This document shows positions 1 to 8,925 of a stretch of DNA of 64,000 bases, piece by piece (position 1 is the stretch's first letter; every line of letters begins with the position of its first letter). Both the position numbers and the translations under genes were made by a program. The notes beneath the pieces were generated by a model. The model saw only the letters and a program-made list of their open reading frames with translations, had not been told where the DNA came from and did no database searches. Where the stretch lies: NCBI RefSeq assembly GCF_010915725.1, contig NZ_JAAIJR010000009.1, positions 1 through 64,000 of the forward strand, read 5' to 3'. Source of the DNA: Thiorhodococcus mannitoliphagus. Its GTDB lineage: Bacteria; Pseudomonadota; Gammaproteobacteria; Chromatiales; Chromatiaceae.

Positions 1-97
1 GTCGCGCAATCGCGGCGGGGCGCCGCTCCCACGTCGCTTTGCCTTGAAGGATTCACGGTGTCGACTCAACCGACTGGACGGTTCGATGATCAACGCC
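1..97 (+). repeat. Dispersed repeat family R1, copy 1 (cut by window edge)
   Basis: This stretch aligns along nearly its whole length with 59563-59655 and, in inverted orientation, with 43417-43500. Shared blocks are GGGGCGCCGCTCCCACGTCG, then TTTGCCT, then GACTCAA, and finally GATGATCAACGCC. The left arm of the hairpin seen in the third copy lies beyond the window edge. It is intergenic and downstream of the minus-strand gene that ends at 241. The family looks like a REP-type or MITE-like palindromic element; its mobility is inferred. Confidence 0.75.
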
Positions 98-240
98 AAG
101 TTCCGCAATCAAGCAATAACCGCATCGTGCACTGGCGAACCCTTGTCCGACGCCTGCCTTATGAAGGATTCCAGCGCCCTCAAACTCATGATTCAAGTCG
201 GTTAGCGAACGAAACTCAAGCATGGCCTCATTCGTGACGC

Positions 241-3200
241 TCATAGCGACGTCGATTGTCGTCCACGCGCGGGCTTCCTCGTCCTCACTTTACCGCCTTT
301 AGCCGATTGTACAAGCGCTTGGATCACTTGGCTGGATGTCATCGGGCAAGGCAGAACCCACCCGGCCGGCAAGGCGCTAACGCGCTCTCCCAAGGCCCCG
401 AGGTTCGGCACGATGGGCGTCAGCCCAGCAGCTAATGCTTCGGACAACGTATAGCTGTAGGTCTCCGGCCAGGGGCTGAGAAAGAGCGCGAGATGACAGT
501 CGCTGTCGGCCAGCAGATCCGGCAGCCTCTCAGGCTGATATTCCCCGCTGATCTGGACATTCCCAAGGGCGTCGAGGGGGGTATCGTCCATGGTGTAACC
601 CACGAGGAAAAATCGCAGGTGCGGCGCCTCCCGGTAGGCCCGCTGAGCCGTTTCGACCAGCAGATCGTAGCCCTTGTTGGGTCCGATGGCGCCGATGACC
701 GCGACGCGCCGCTCCATGCCGGATTTTGGCAGTGGTTTGGGGGTGAAAAGCTTGTCCCTGTCATCGTGTGGTCGGACCTCAACCCGTTCGAGCCGAAACA
801 CTTGCTTGATGCGCGTGGCGGCATCCTGGCATGGCGCGGTGATTTGGCGCGCTGTTGCGAGTCGGGCCTGATGAAAGGCGCGCCAGTCGGCCATGCTGCC
901 GCCGAGTTGTTCGAAGGCGTTCGCGACGGCATGTTCGAGCGGTTTCGCGGTGACGCAATAGTCACAGCGTCCCAGCGATGGCTGTTCACAAAATTGATCC
1001 CGATGATCCAGCAGGTGGATACGTGGGCAGGCCGCGTAGTAGTCGTGCAGGCTGTAATCGAAGGGGACACCGAGCATCTCGGCAAGGTTCCAGACGCCAA
1101 GCGGCAGACCAATCCACTGGTGCATCCGGACCGAGGAGACGCCCAGTTGACGGAGCGTGTCGAGGAGTTCCGATGATGACTGTGGCGAGGGGACGGATAG
1201 GCTGTCGAGATCGCGCATGGGTAGGCTGAGCGCGAGATCCGTTGCGGGTTGGATGAGTTCGATGCGTTCATCAAGGGTGGGCCGCAGGATGAGCGCCGCC
1301 TCCCCTTGTTGCATGCGCTTTTCGATCAGTTCATCGACATGGCGCCGGACGCCGCCACCCCAGGCATGTGTGATGTGCAGGACATGGTGCCGCGCGGACT
1401 GTCGCATCAAGGGTAGGACGATGCGCGCGCGCGCGCTGGCCAGTGGGTCGCGGCGGATGAAGCGGGCGACACGCTCGGCGTAATCGGGGTAGAGGGCAGT
1501 CAACAGGCCGAGGTTGTCCCGTATCCGGGCCTGTTTCTCGTCCTGAAAGGAGACGGCGCCATGATGTTGGACGAAGACATCGCAGGCGGCGACATGCCGC
1601 CAGCCGATCGCCGATGCCTTGAGACAGAAGTCGTTTTCCTCACCATAGCCCATGCCCCAGCGCGCTTCGTCGAAGTATCCCACCTCATCCAGCGCCTGGC
1701 GCTTGATGAACATGCAGAAGCCGATGGCGGTGGGGATGTCGATCTGGAGACCGGGGTTGGCGTCGGCGCACAGCCGATCCAGATCCGTGACCGTCATGTC
1801 TTTCGGCAGGTCGTTATCCTCCTGCGGGCGGGGGAGCGAGCAGATAGTGGCGCGGTTGGAAAAGGGCGTGACGGTCGCGATCCGTTCGTCGGCATGGGCG
1901 GCATGTCGCAGTCGGCTGAGCCAGTCGGCGGTGGGCAGACAGGTATCCGCGTTGAGCAGGATGACATCGCGCTCCGGGTGCAGGGCCATGCCACGATTGA
2001 CGCTGGCGACGAATCCTTGATTTCGGGTGTGTTCCAACAGGGTGATGCCGGGATGAGCCTCGGTGAGACGACGCAGATCGGCGCTCAGTTCCGGGTCCGG
2101 ACTGGCGTCGTTGATGAGGATGATGTCATGTGGCCATGGATCGCCGCATTCGAGGAGACTTCGAATGCAATCGAGCGTTTCCCGGCGGCCCTTGTAGACT
2201 GGAATGATGACATCCAGTGTCCGCTCGGACGGCGCATCCGGCGCGGCTGGAACCTCTTTATAGAGGCTTCCGTCGGGCGTTTCCCTCTGACGAAGCTGTT
2301 GTATGTAGTCATGGATCCACCAGCGTAAATCGGGGTCGAGTTGCGCCGCGCGCTCGGCGACACGCATGATTTCAGCCCGTGCGCCAATCAGGATGTCCTT
2401 TCCCGTTGCGGACTGGCGTGTGCCGGCGATCGTGAGTCGAATCCGCCTGGCTTGGCTGTTTTGCATGGCCGACGGTAAGTGGAGTGTCAATCCTACCCGC
2501 CTAATTTTATCTGTGTCTTTGCGCTTTTTGCCATCTGGCGGGATTGGATGCGTGTCATTCGCTTGAGCGGAGGCGATGCGCCGTCCCTGTTCCCAGGCCT
2601 CGACCCTGATCTGTTTGAATGGCGATTCCTCGATAAACATCCAGCCGACAATGATGCTGTTGTTAGCGTATGTGATGCCATGACGCAGGGTCGCGATGAA
2701 CCGCTGTTCACCATTGGCGAGGATGTCGCCCGTTGCCTTATGACGCACGACCAGGGTGTGGGGTTCGCCGTCGAGGTATGGACCTGGAACGCTGAGCGCA
2801 AAGCCGCATCGCGTGTGTTGGAGTCGAACGCTTGCGAAATCCTTGCGCTGGAGGTCGGCCTCCTGTTCCAGCACTTTCTCGCCATCGATCCAAAGCTCAA
2901 CCTTGGCGGTTGTCTCGCTTGGACCGGAGAGCGTCGCCCAACCGAGGAGGTCGATCCCGTCGCAATCGGCGACATGGCCCCAGCCTCGGACTTCCATTGG
3001 GTTCAGGGGACTTCCAGCGAGATCCTTGCCGCTGTCGCGATGAATGATGCGGATGGACTTACCGTGATCGCCTTGGGATAGGAGCCAGCGCTTGAGATCG
3101 ACACGATAGCCGTGGGCGGCATCGGCCATGCCTTGTTGAACGATGTCTGGACGAGGGGCAGTGATGTCCCCGCTGGCGATTTCCTCGTCATCCAGCAGCG

Positions 3201-3594
3201 CCACGACCGAGGGCAAGGCTCTGTCCGTGGTCTGCTTAACCCAGCCGAACACAATGCCATCAACGATACCATCAATGTTGCCCACGAGCGGATCAGTTGT
3301 GATGGCCGCTGTTGGCAAATGCTCGCCCTCAAGCCACTCGCCGGATTGCATGATGCGCGCGCGCAACGGGCGGCGGGCGTTCATCGTCTTGGCGGGCAGG
3401 GGGATGGCGAAGCCATGGTGTCCATCGCCAAAGCCTTGTTCGACGAGATCCTTGCGAAGAAGGTCGGCACACCCATTGGCGATCGGGGTCTCACCATCGA
3501 GTATCTCGATGACGGTTTGTGTTCCAGGTTGGTCTGTGACGAACGCCCAACCGATCGCGTGGTTATCTTGGATGATGTCGAGGCAGCCTGGCAT
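241..3594 (-). CDS. Modular glycosyltransferase, GT-A (GT2-like) plus GT-B (GT4-like), with four N-terminal beta modules
   Basis: A 1117-residue protein. Residues about 10-400 hold four related modules. Each shows a GW motif near its start (IGWAFV, FGWVKQ, LGWATL, VGWMFI) and most have a later AD..R.D stretch and an HGF/HGY/CGF motif. A GT-A domain follows at about 460-720, with VIIPVYKGR, NDASPD and LLNADT as the DXD-like site. The C-terminal third looks GT-B/GT4-like, with GAIGPNKGYDLL and a late PETYSYTLSEALAAGL motif resembling the donor-site E-x7-E of GT4 enzymes. It probably builds a surface polysaccharide or glycoprotein glycan with nucleotide sugars; acceptor and donor cannot be read from sequence. 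It is transcribed with the other minus-strand glycan genes upstream (5712-11486). No clear Shine-Dalgarno precedes the ATG at 3594. Confidence 0.85.
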   Translation of the reverse strand: MPGCLDIIQDNHAIGWAFVTDQPGTQTVIEILDGETPIANGCADLLRKDLVEQGFGDGHHGFAIPLPAKTMNARRPLRARIMQSGEWLEGEHLPTAAITTDPLVGNIDGIVDGIVFGWVKQTTDRALPSVVALLDDEEIASGDITAPRPDIVQQGMADAAHGYRVDLKRWLLSQGDHGKSIRIIHRDSGKDLAGSPLNPMEVRGWGHVADCDGIDLLGWATLSGPSETTAKVELWIDGEKVLEQEADLQRKDFASVRLQHTRCGFALSVPGPYLDGEPHTLVVRHKATGDILANGEQRFIATLRHGITYANNSIIVGWMFIEESPFKQIRVEAWEQGRRIASAQANDTHPIPPDGKKRKDTDKIRRVGLTLHLPSAMQNSQARRIRLTIAGTRQSATGKDILIGARAEIMRVAERAAQLDPDLRWWIHDYIQQLRQRETPDGSLYKEVPAAPDAPSERTLDVIIPVYKGRRETLDCIRSLLECGDPWPHDIILINDASPDPELSADLRRLTEAHPGITLLEHTRNQGFVASVNRGMALHPERDVILLNADTCLPTADWLSRLRHAAHADERIATVTPFSNRATICSLPRPQEDNDLPKDMTVTDLDRLCADANPGLQIDIPTAIGFCMFIKRQALDEVGYFDEARWGMGYGEENDFCLKASAIGWRHVAACDVFVQHHGAVSFQDEKQARIRDNLGLLTALYPDYAERVARFIRRDPLASARARIVLPLMRQSARHHVLHITHAWGGGVRRHVDELIEKRMQQGEAALILRPTLDERIELIQPATDLALSLPMRDLDSLSVPSPQSSSELLDTLRQLGVSSVRMHQWIGLPLGVWNLAEMLGVPFDYSLHDYYAACPRIHLLDHRDQFCEQPSLGRCDYCVTAKPLEHAVANAFEQLGGSMADWRAFHQARLATARQITAPCQDAATRIKQVFRLERVEVRPHDDRDKLFTPKPLPKSGMERRVAVIGAIGPNKGYDLLVETAQRAYREAPHLRFFLVGYTMDDTPLDALGNVQISGEYQPERLPDLLADSDCHLALFLSPWPETYSYTLSEALAAGLTPIVPNLGALGERVSALPAGWVLPCPMTSSQVIQALVQSAKGGKVRTRKPARGRQSTSL

Positions 3595-3906
3595 GAGGTT
3601 AGTGAATCCAAGGGAGATGTGTGTAACGAGATTGCTCTTACCCTATGTGGCTCTCCTGACCTTTGATGCTGCTTCTCTACAGGCCAGGATTTCAGCCACG
3701 CGTCGTCTGGTGGTCTATTCCTCGATCATCGTTTGATTCAAGGCTGAGTTGAGCCTTGATCGTCAGTTGGACCGGTAGGTTGGACGAGCGAGAGCGAAGT
3801 CCAACCAATTCCTCACCGTTGTTGGTAGACTGCGCTCCGCCCCTCGTAACGTCAACGAATACATGAGATGCGTATCAATTCGGCTTGTAAACTTCGCTCG
3901 ATTGTA
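3595..3906. other. Intergenic region with two hairpins
   Basis: No gene is supported here. Two inverted repeats are visible: TCAAGGCT/AGCCTTGA at 3738-3759 with a 6-base loop, and GGTTGGAC/GTCCAACC at 3778-3806. Neither is followed by a long T run on either strand, so a terminator role is possible but not shown. The second resembles small GGTTGGAC-type repeats common in proteobacterial intergenic DNA. Confidence 0.5.
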
Positions 3907-5136
3907 TTAGCTGGAACGATCATTGTAGACTTTGAGCTTGTCGTTGATGAGCGGTCCGTTCGGGCGAAAGCGCTGTGCAATCGTCATGAGCTTCTCGGCG
4001 CCATGGACGTTGGTTTCCTCAATCGCGATTGCCTCGTTGCGGACGAGGTTGATGGCATCCTCGCGCAATGCCTTTGGCAGCTTGCGAACGATGTCTTCGA
4101 GTGCCTCAATCGACGCGTCGTTGGACCATGGGATGATATCTCGCCCATAAGTCTCCTCAGGGAACTCCGCATAGTCGACGCCAGAAGCCGCGAGCAGCCA
4201 GCCACGATCATTGAATGAGGTGTTCCAGATCTTGCGTGCGATATCGGAACGAAGCCGATATCTCGGTCCGGGGATGCCCTGCAGCTTCGCCTTGATCTTG
4301 ATGTAGCCGTCTTCACCACCGGCGAGCTGCCTCCTTCCGGCCATTTGATTCAGCCTCGAGAGCAAGCGCACGCACTCGGTAGATAGGCTTTCGTTTAGCT
4401 TTGAGCAGTTTACCGACTTCGCGAGGGCGTCGGGAGCCCCGATGCGATTCAGGAAGAAACCAAGGGGGCCGGTTTGGAAATCCACAGCTTGCTCGTAGGG
4501 GTAGATTGAAACGGCATCGCCGAACTCCGCGAGCCAAGGCTCGAGGCGTGATCGAAAGAGCTGCGAAGAATCCCCAACGAATTGTGACACGGCTGCGTTG
4601 AAAGTCGCGCCGCCCTTGATACGTTCCTGCACCGCACTTGAGCAGAATGTCACGGTATGCCGAGTGAAGGCTATCGCCCTGATCTCGAAATCCGCTACCG
4701 GATGCTCTAGGAAGAACCTATGCAACCGTTGGATCTCGCTTGCACGCATAAAAGATAAGTCTTCACCTGACAAGATGAGTGTAGGATTCTGGAGTACTTT
4801 GATTTTGTTAATCCAAGTATCGAGCTGATTGCGCGTTGATGCATTTTGCGCAACGATTTCGTCTGTCGTTAATCGCGCGTTGCGGTTTAGAACGTAGTCG
4901 GTCGGGCTGTCACAGAAAAAACTATAAAGTGCATGCGAATGATTACTATGGATGACACCATTGACGTCGAACGTTGGAAAATATGTTTGATGATTTTCAA
5001 TAGTCCTGGGGTTGTTTGCAAGATCGTTTTGAATGCTTGTCGTGGCGGTCTTATGGAGTCCAATATGCAGAATGAGCCGCACGAGAGGACGAGCCGACTG
5101 GGGCGGGTCTAGGCGGCGCGTCTCAGCAGTTTTCAT
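3907..5136 (-). CDS. Sulfotransferase-like P-loop protein
   Basis: A 409-residue protein. Near the N-terminus, LILHIGLHKTATTSIQ matches the 5'-phosphosulfate-binding loop (HxGxxKTATT) of PAPS-dependent sulfotransferases. Further on, IRAIAFTRHTVTFCSSAV fits the position of the 3'-phosphate-binding R...S element. Such enzymes move sulfate from PAPS to a carbohydrate or other acceptor. It sits between two glycosyltransferase genes on the same strand, so a sulfated surface glycan is a reasonable guess. Base composition is visibly more AT-rich than in its neighbours, suggesting separate acquisition. The start ATG at 5136 has only a weak AGG-type ribosome site upstream. Several unrelated P-loop proteins share the motif, so the activity is not certain. 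Confidence 0.75.
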   Translation of the reverse strand: MKTAETRRLDPPQSARPLVRLILHIGLHKTATTSIQNDLANNPRTIENHQTYFPTFDVNGVIHSNHSHALYSFFCDSPTDYVLNRNARLTTDEIVAQNASTRNQLDTWINKIKVLQNPTLILSGEDLSFMRASEIQRLHRFFLEHPVADFEIRAIAFTRHTVTFCSSAVQERIKGGATFNAAVSQFVGDSSQLFRSRLEPWLAEFGDAVSIYPYEQAVDFQTGPLGFFLNRIGAPDALAKSVNCSKLNESLSTECVRLLSRLNQMAGRRQLAGGEDGYIKIKAKLQGIPGPRYRLRSDIARKIWNTSFNDRGWLLAASGVDYAEFPEETYGRDIIPWSNDASIEALEDIVRKLPKALREDAINLVRNEAIAIEETNVHGAEKLMTIAQRFRPNGPLINDKLKVYNDRSS

Positions 5137-5169
5137 TCAGCTGACCTAAGAACGCGTCCATCAATTGTT

Positions 5170-5757
5170 TCTCGGTGCGAGCGATCCCGCCCGAAATCCC
5201 CCCTGGCCCCCTTTGCGAAAGGGGGAGGTTGTTGATGGTCACTTTCTAAGTTAGAAAAATCGGTTGGCATAATATGCTTTGGTTCTTGTCGCAGGCGAAT
5301 ACGAGGATGCTCAGGTCGCTTGTCTGGGCCCTTTGCCGTGGGAGGGACTATTCCTAAGTTTCTCGATGCGAGCGATCCTGCCCGAAATCCCCCCCTGGCC
5401 CGAATGGCGCTAACTTAAGCAGGACACCAATATAGATTAGCAGCTTAGCGACGCCCGAGGCTGCCAACCAGCGGCGTTTCAGGTGCCTTCTCGGGTCGAA
5501 ACCGGCCGAAACCAGGGCGGGACGACAGACTCTTCCATGGCGGTGCTTCTGTAAGTCTCCGATCTATAATGGGAGCGCCGTTAAGTTAGCGCCATTCCCC
5601 CCTGGCCCCCCTTTGCGAAAGGGGGGAGGTTGTTGATGGTCACTTTCTAAGTTAGAAAAATCGGTTGGCATAATATGCTTCGGTTCTTGTCGCAGGCGAA
5701 TACGAGGATGCTCAGGTCGCTTGGCTGGGCCCTTTGCAGTGGGAGGGACTGTTCCTA
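5170..5757. repeat. Tandemly duplicated ~190-bp repeat (family R2), second copy interrupted
   Basis: Unit A spans 5170-5360. Unit B starts at 5361 with the same TCTCG.TGCGAGCGATC sequence, is broken after 5401 by the element at 5403-5596, and resumes at 5597-5757. The two units differ at few positions. The core CCCCTTTGCGAAAGGGG followed by GTTGTTGATGG also occurs at 27131-27240 and 44703-44803. The end of unit B runs into the 3' end of the gene at 5712-6440 and supplies its last codons and stop. Confidence 0.85.
5403..5596. mobile_element. MITE-like element, 194 bp, with 16-bp perfect terminal inverted repeats
   Basis: The left end AATGGCGCTAACTTAA (5403-5418) is the exact reverse complement of the right end (5581-5596). 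No coding sequence for a transposase fits inside. It splits the second R2 repeat unit: CCCCCCTGGCCC lies on the left (up to 5401) and again on the right (5597-5608), as expected of a target-site duplication of about 12 bp. Duplications of 10-13 bp occur in part of the IS4 family, so a non-autonomous IS4-type derivative is the best guess. Confidence 0.8.
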
Positions 5758-6440
5758 AGCTCGGTTCCACTCGGGCCGGCATAGGCTCGGACTTGATCCC
5801 CGGGGGCGAGTGCCTCGTCCGATGATAGCTCGAGTCGGAATCCGCAGTTACCAGTCGGATGAAGCCCGTGCTCCAGGATGTCTGGCCGCATGTAATCAGC
5901 CAGAATTTTGAGCACGCGATCATCATTGATGCGCACTTGGATCTCGCAGGGCTGCTCCGTCCCCATCTGCATCGCCCAACCTGTGATTAACCGCGGGGTG
6001 ACTTTGTCGATGCAGCCCTTCACCTCGGGCACCGACGCCGTTTGTGTTGCCGCAGCCTCGATTCTGACAGGGGCTTCGGCATCCAGGAAGGCTTCCAGTG
6101 CCTGCATCGCAGCGGTGATTCGCAGCGCAATGTAGCTGGCCTCGGGGTGATCGGTCGTGGCCAGCCAGCGCTCGGCAGTGGCAAGTGTCTGAGGCAGCCG
6201 GAGTGAGGTGATGGCGTCTTCCAGCGCCTCCGTGTCGCGGTCAAAGGCACTCAGTTTTCCGATCCATCCCTTGAGCGCTTCGAGGTCTTTGGTGCTGCAT
6301 GACTCTCGCAGGTCCGCCGTCATGGTGTAACCGCCTTCACTGAGCCTGCGGATGTAGCCTAGGGGCTCATGGCTCTCGGGTTCGTCGGTCTTTGCGCGAC
6401 CGACCTCGATGTCCTTCTCGTTCAGTCTGAAAACAAGCAT
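5712..6440 (-). CDS. Small protein ending in the shared GW...HGF-type module
   Basis: The first in-frame ATG downstream of the neighbouring glycosyltransferase stop (6544) is at 6440, giving 242 residues. The open frame extends further upstream but there it is only antiphase to the glycosyltransferase gene. The N-terminal two thirds are helical-looking and unrecognised. The C-terminal 100 residues carry LITGWAMQMG, ADYMRPDILEHG and NCGFRLELS, the same module as in the large glycosyltransferases nearby. No catalytic domain is visible. It may bind glycan or carrier as an accessory protein. The final residues (RNSPSHCKGPSQAT) are encoded by the R2 repeat, so the original C-terminus may have been replaced. 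Exact start uncertain. Confidence 0.6.
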   Translation of the reverse strand: MLVFRLNEKDIEVGRAKTDEPESHEPLGYIRRLSEGGYTMTADLRESCSTKDLEALKGWIGKLSAFDRDTEALEDAITSLRLPQTLATAERWLATTDHPEASYIALRITAAMQALEAFLDAEAPVRIEAAATQTASVPEVKGCIDKVTPRLITGWAMQMGTEQPCEIQVRINDDRVLKILADYMRPDILEHGLHPTGNCGFRLELSSDEALAPGDQVRAYAGPSGTELRNSPSHCKGPSQAT

Positions 6441-6543
6441 GCGACTTCGTGTCTCGATAAGTGTGACGAGATCGGTGATGGCTCGGTCAGCGATGGCGAG
6501 GTAGCTCCAAGCCGGTTGGGAAAGAACTGCAACATGTCTTGTT

Positions 6544-8925
6544 TCAGCGGGGCTTGCGGTCGCGGGGCGGTAACGCGAGTCCCTCGAATGGCGACTGGCG
6601 GGCGTAGAGGGACAGGCTCGGATGGTAGTAGGGGTCTGCGGCGATCCGGGCGCCCCAGCGTCGGTGCAGCATGGCGATCTCGCGTCGGGCGCGCGCCTGC
6701 TTTTCTGGGATGGCGTGATCGAGTCCGCGGCTCTGTGACTCAAGGTGGTAGAGCGTTGCGAATGGCGTCCACAGCACCCGCTGTCCGACTTCTTGGACGC
6801 GAAGGCAGTAGTCAACGTCATTGAAGGCGACCGGATAAGCATTGGCATCCAACCCGCCAAGCTCGAGATAGAGGGGCTTGGGGGTGAGCAGACAGGCTGC
6901 GGTGACTGCGGAGGATGCGTGCGGCAATTGGTTTAGATGACGGTAGCCGGAATCCCTGTCCATCCAGGTGTTCCCGATATGGCCGGCGATTCCTCCGACG
7001 CCAAGAACGACTCCGGCGTGCTGGACCATATGGTTTTGCCAGATCAGCTTTGCGCCGACGGCGCCAACGTCCGGCTGCTGTAGGCGACTGACCATCTCCT
7101 TTAGCCAATGCGCAGAAGTTTCCGGCACCAAGGTGTCGTTATTGAGGAGGCAGAGCAGCTCGCCCTCGCTTGCCGCGACTCCCAGGTTGTTGATCCGCGA
7201 GTAATTGAAGGCACCTGGGCAGGGAATAACTCGGCAGCGCGGTTCCTGGGAGAGCTGTTTCAACCAGTCTAGCGTTTCGGTCTCCCGGGAGTCGTTGTCG
7301 AGGATCAGGACCTCAAAATCGGGGTAGTCGGTGTGTGAGAGCAGGCTTTCGACACATGCTCGGAGGAGATCCAGCCGGTCGCGGGTCGGTATGAGTATGC
7401 TGACCTTGGGAGAGTTATCGGCAGGCCATCGGACGTATCGAAGCGATGGGTCTCCGCTTTGATGGGGCAGCACCTCAAGCGTGCGATTGGTGTAGATGGT
7501 CTCAAGAAGGCTTTGCACACGCTGGCGTCTGCGTTCGCTCATTTTTGGGCCGAAGGTGGCTGTGTGGCGGCGATGGTAGAGCACGCGCGGCAGATGCCAT
7601 GGGCGAGAAGGTGGCGATCTTGTTAGCAGTGCCTCCGCGGCGATGAACGGCAGGTCAGTAAGGCGATTCAGCTTCGCGCCATTCAAACAGGCGGCTCGGA
7701 CGACGAAGAGGTGATGGGTGTAGTCGACGGATTGAAAGAGTTCGAAGTCCCAGCTTGGCTTGAGCCAGGGGGCTGTGCGCTCGCCGTTTGGACCGTCATG
7801 ATCGCAGTCGGTGTAAAGGGCATCTATGCCGCCTGCTGAAAAGCTCTGCGCAACCCAGGCTAGGGCATGCGGAGGAAGATGATCTCCTGCTTCGACGAAG
7901 GTGACAAGTGTATCTTCAGCGGGAGCGTCGGCATCAATGCATGCGAACTCTGTCGTTTCGGCGCTGATCCGTGGGTCATCGGATAGGGTTACTCCGGCTG
8001 GAGCGCCGATGACGCGCGCTCGCCAGTGGGCGTGCGTTTGATTGACCAGGCTGTTGAGCGTCCGCCCAAGCTCCTGGCCATGCCGGATTAGTACGAGGAA
8101 GGGGGTGCCGGGAGTTGTGAGCGGCTGCTCTTGAGATTCGAAGGCGTCAAACCAGGCTGGGTAGTCAGCGAAGCTTAGGCCCTGTGGCAGTCGGAGTTCC
8201 GATTCGTGGAGCAGCCGATCCATGACCGTGATCTCGGCTGTCAGGTTGCTCAAGGGGATCCCAGACCCGATGCGGTCGATGATCCCATGAAACAGATGCT
8301 GCACCCCGCGCCGGTGCGAAAAGACGCTGACGGGACTTCCTGGCATTTGGCGGTCGTTGGCGAGCACTTTGACCTGGTGCTCTTTGCCGTCGGCAAGGGT
8401 CAGGGGGAGCGCCGCGGCGAAGCGTTGATCTGCGTCTGTGACTGTTCGGCAAAGCTCTTCGCGCTCTTGGTAGAAGACGATCGTTACCGGTTGGTCTTCT
8501 CGGCTCGGGTCATTCACCCAACCATGAATATGAAGGCCGCCGTCTGAAACGACGAGTTCGCCATCCAGCGGCAGGGAACTGGGCAAGGGGGCTTTGGCCG
8601 GATCAATGGGGCCGCCCAAGTGGTAAGTCCCAGGCAGCGATCGATCCGTATTCGCGATTCGTGCGCTGATTCGTCCCCGATCACCAAGCAGGCTTTCGGG
8701 GAGGGCGAAGCAGAAACCATGGCAGCCGTCACCGATTCCGGCCGCTGCAAGCCCGGGGTAGTGCAGCCGCGCCTCAACGACGGCAAGTGCGAGATCTTCG
8801 AGGAGGATCTCAACCCACCAACGCCGTTTTGGTGCCGTGGTGCTCCAGGCCCAGCCGTGGATCAAGTTACCGTAGGGTGCCCTGAGTTCGCCTCTGAGCC
8901 CATGGGTCGGGGGAGGGGTGCTCAT
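6544..8925 (-). CDS. Modular GT2-family glycosyltransferase (two beta modules, two GT-A domains)
   Basis: A 793-residue protein. Two modules lie at about residues 10-110 (IHGWAWSTT, HGFCFALP) and 118-205 (IHGWVNDPS). A first GT-A fold at about 270-480 is divergent (FLVLIRHGQ, no convincing DXD apart from YTDCDHDG). A second at about 505-760 is canonical: VSILIPTRDR, LILDNDSRE, LLNNDT as DXD-like site, and DVDYCLR as the likely catalytic-base region. Tandem GT-A enzymes of this build make O-antigens, capsules and other surface glycans. It starts by ATGA-type overlap (8922-8925) with the upstream glycosyltransferase, so the two are translationally coupled. Acceptor and sugar are unknown. Confidence 0.88.
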   Translation of the reverse strand: MSTPPPTHGLRGELRAPYGNLIHGWAWSTTAPKRRWWVEILLEDLALAVVEARLHYPGLAAAGIGDGCHGFCFALPESLLGDRGRISARIANTDRSLPGTYHLGGPIDPAKAPLPSSLPLDGELVVSDGGLHIHGWVNDPSREDQPVTIVFYQEREELCRTVTDADQRFAAALPLTLADGKEHQVKVLANDRQMPGSPVSVFSHRRGVQHLFHGIIDRIGSGIPLSNLTAEITVMDRLLHESELRLPQGLSFADYPAWFDAFESQEQPLTTPGTPFLVLIRHGQELGRTLNSLVNQTHAHWRARVIGAPAGVTLSDDPRISAETTEFACIDADAPAEDTLVTFVEAGDHLPPHALAWVAQSFSAGGIDALYTDCDHDGPNGERTAPWLKPSWDFELFQSVDYTHHLFVVRAACLNGAKLNRLTDLPFIAAEALLTRSPPSRPWHLPRVLYHRRHTATFGPKMSERRRQRVQSLLETIYTNRTLEVLPHQSGDPSLRYVRWPADNSPKVSILIPTRDRLDLLRACVESLLSHTDYPDFEVLILDNDSRETETLDWLKQLSQEPRCRVIPCPGAFNYSRINNLGVAASEGELLCLLNNDTLVPETSAHWLKEMVSRLQQPDVGAVGAKLIWQNHMVQHAGVVLGVGGIAGHIGNTWMDRDSGYRHLNQLPHASSAVTAACLLTPKPLYLELGGLDANAYPVAFNDVDYCLRVQEVGQRVLWTPFATLYHLESQSRGLDHAIPEKQARARREIAMLHRRWGARIAADPYYHPSLSLYARQSPFEGLALPPRDRKPR

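Noticed and set aside
53-244. 63-residue minus-strand frame overlapping the glycosyltransferase stop by ATGA
   Set aside because: Its end lies inside repeat R1, it has no known family, and the plus strand is equally open there.
1561-2328. 255-residue plus-strand frame
   Set aside because: Fully antisense to the GT-A domain of the confident 1117-residue glycosyltransferase.
6544-6860. N-terminal extension of the 5712 gene to 6860
   Set aside because: This part is out of phase with the confident C-terminus of the 793-residue glycosyltransferase and looks like low-complexity antiphase translation.
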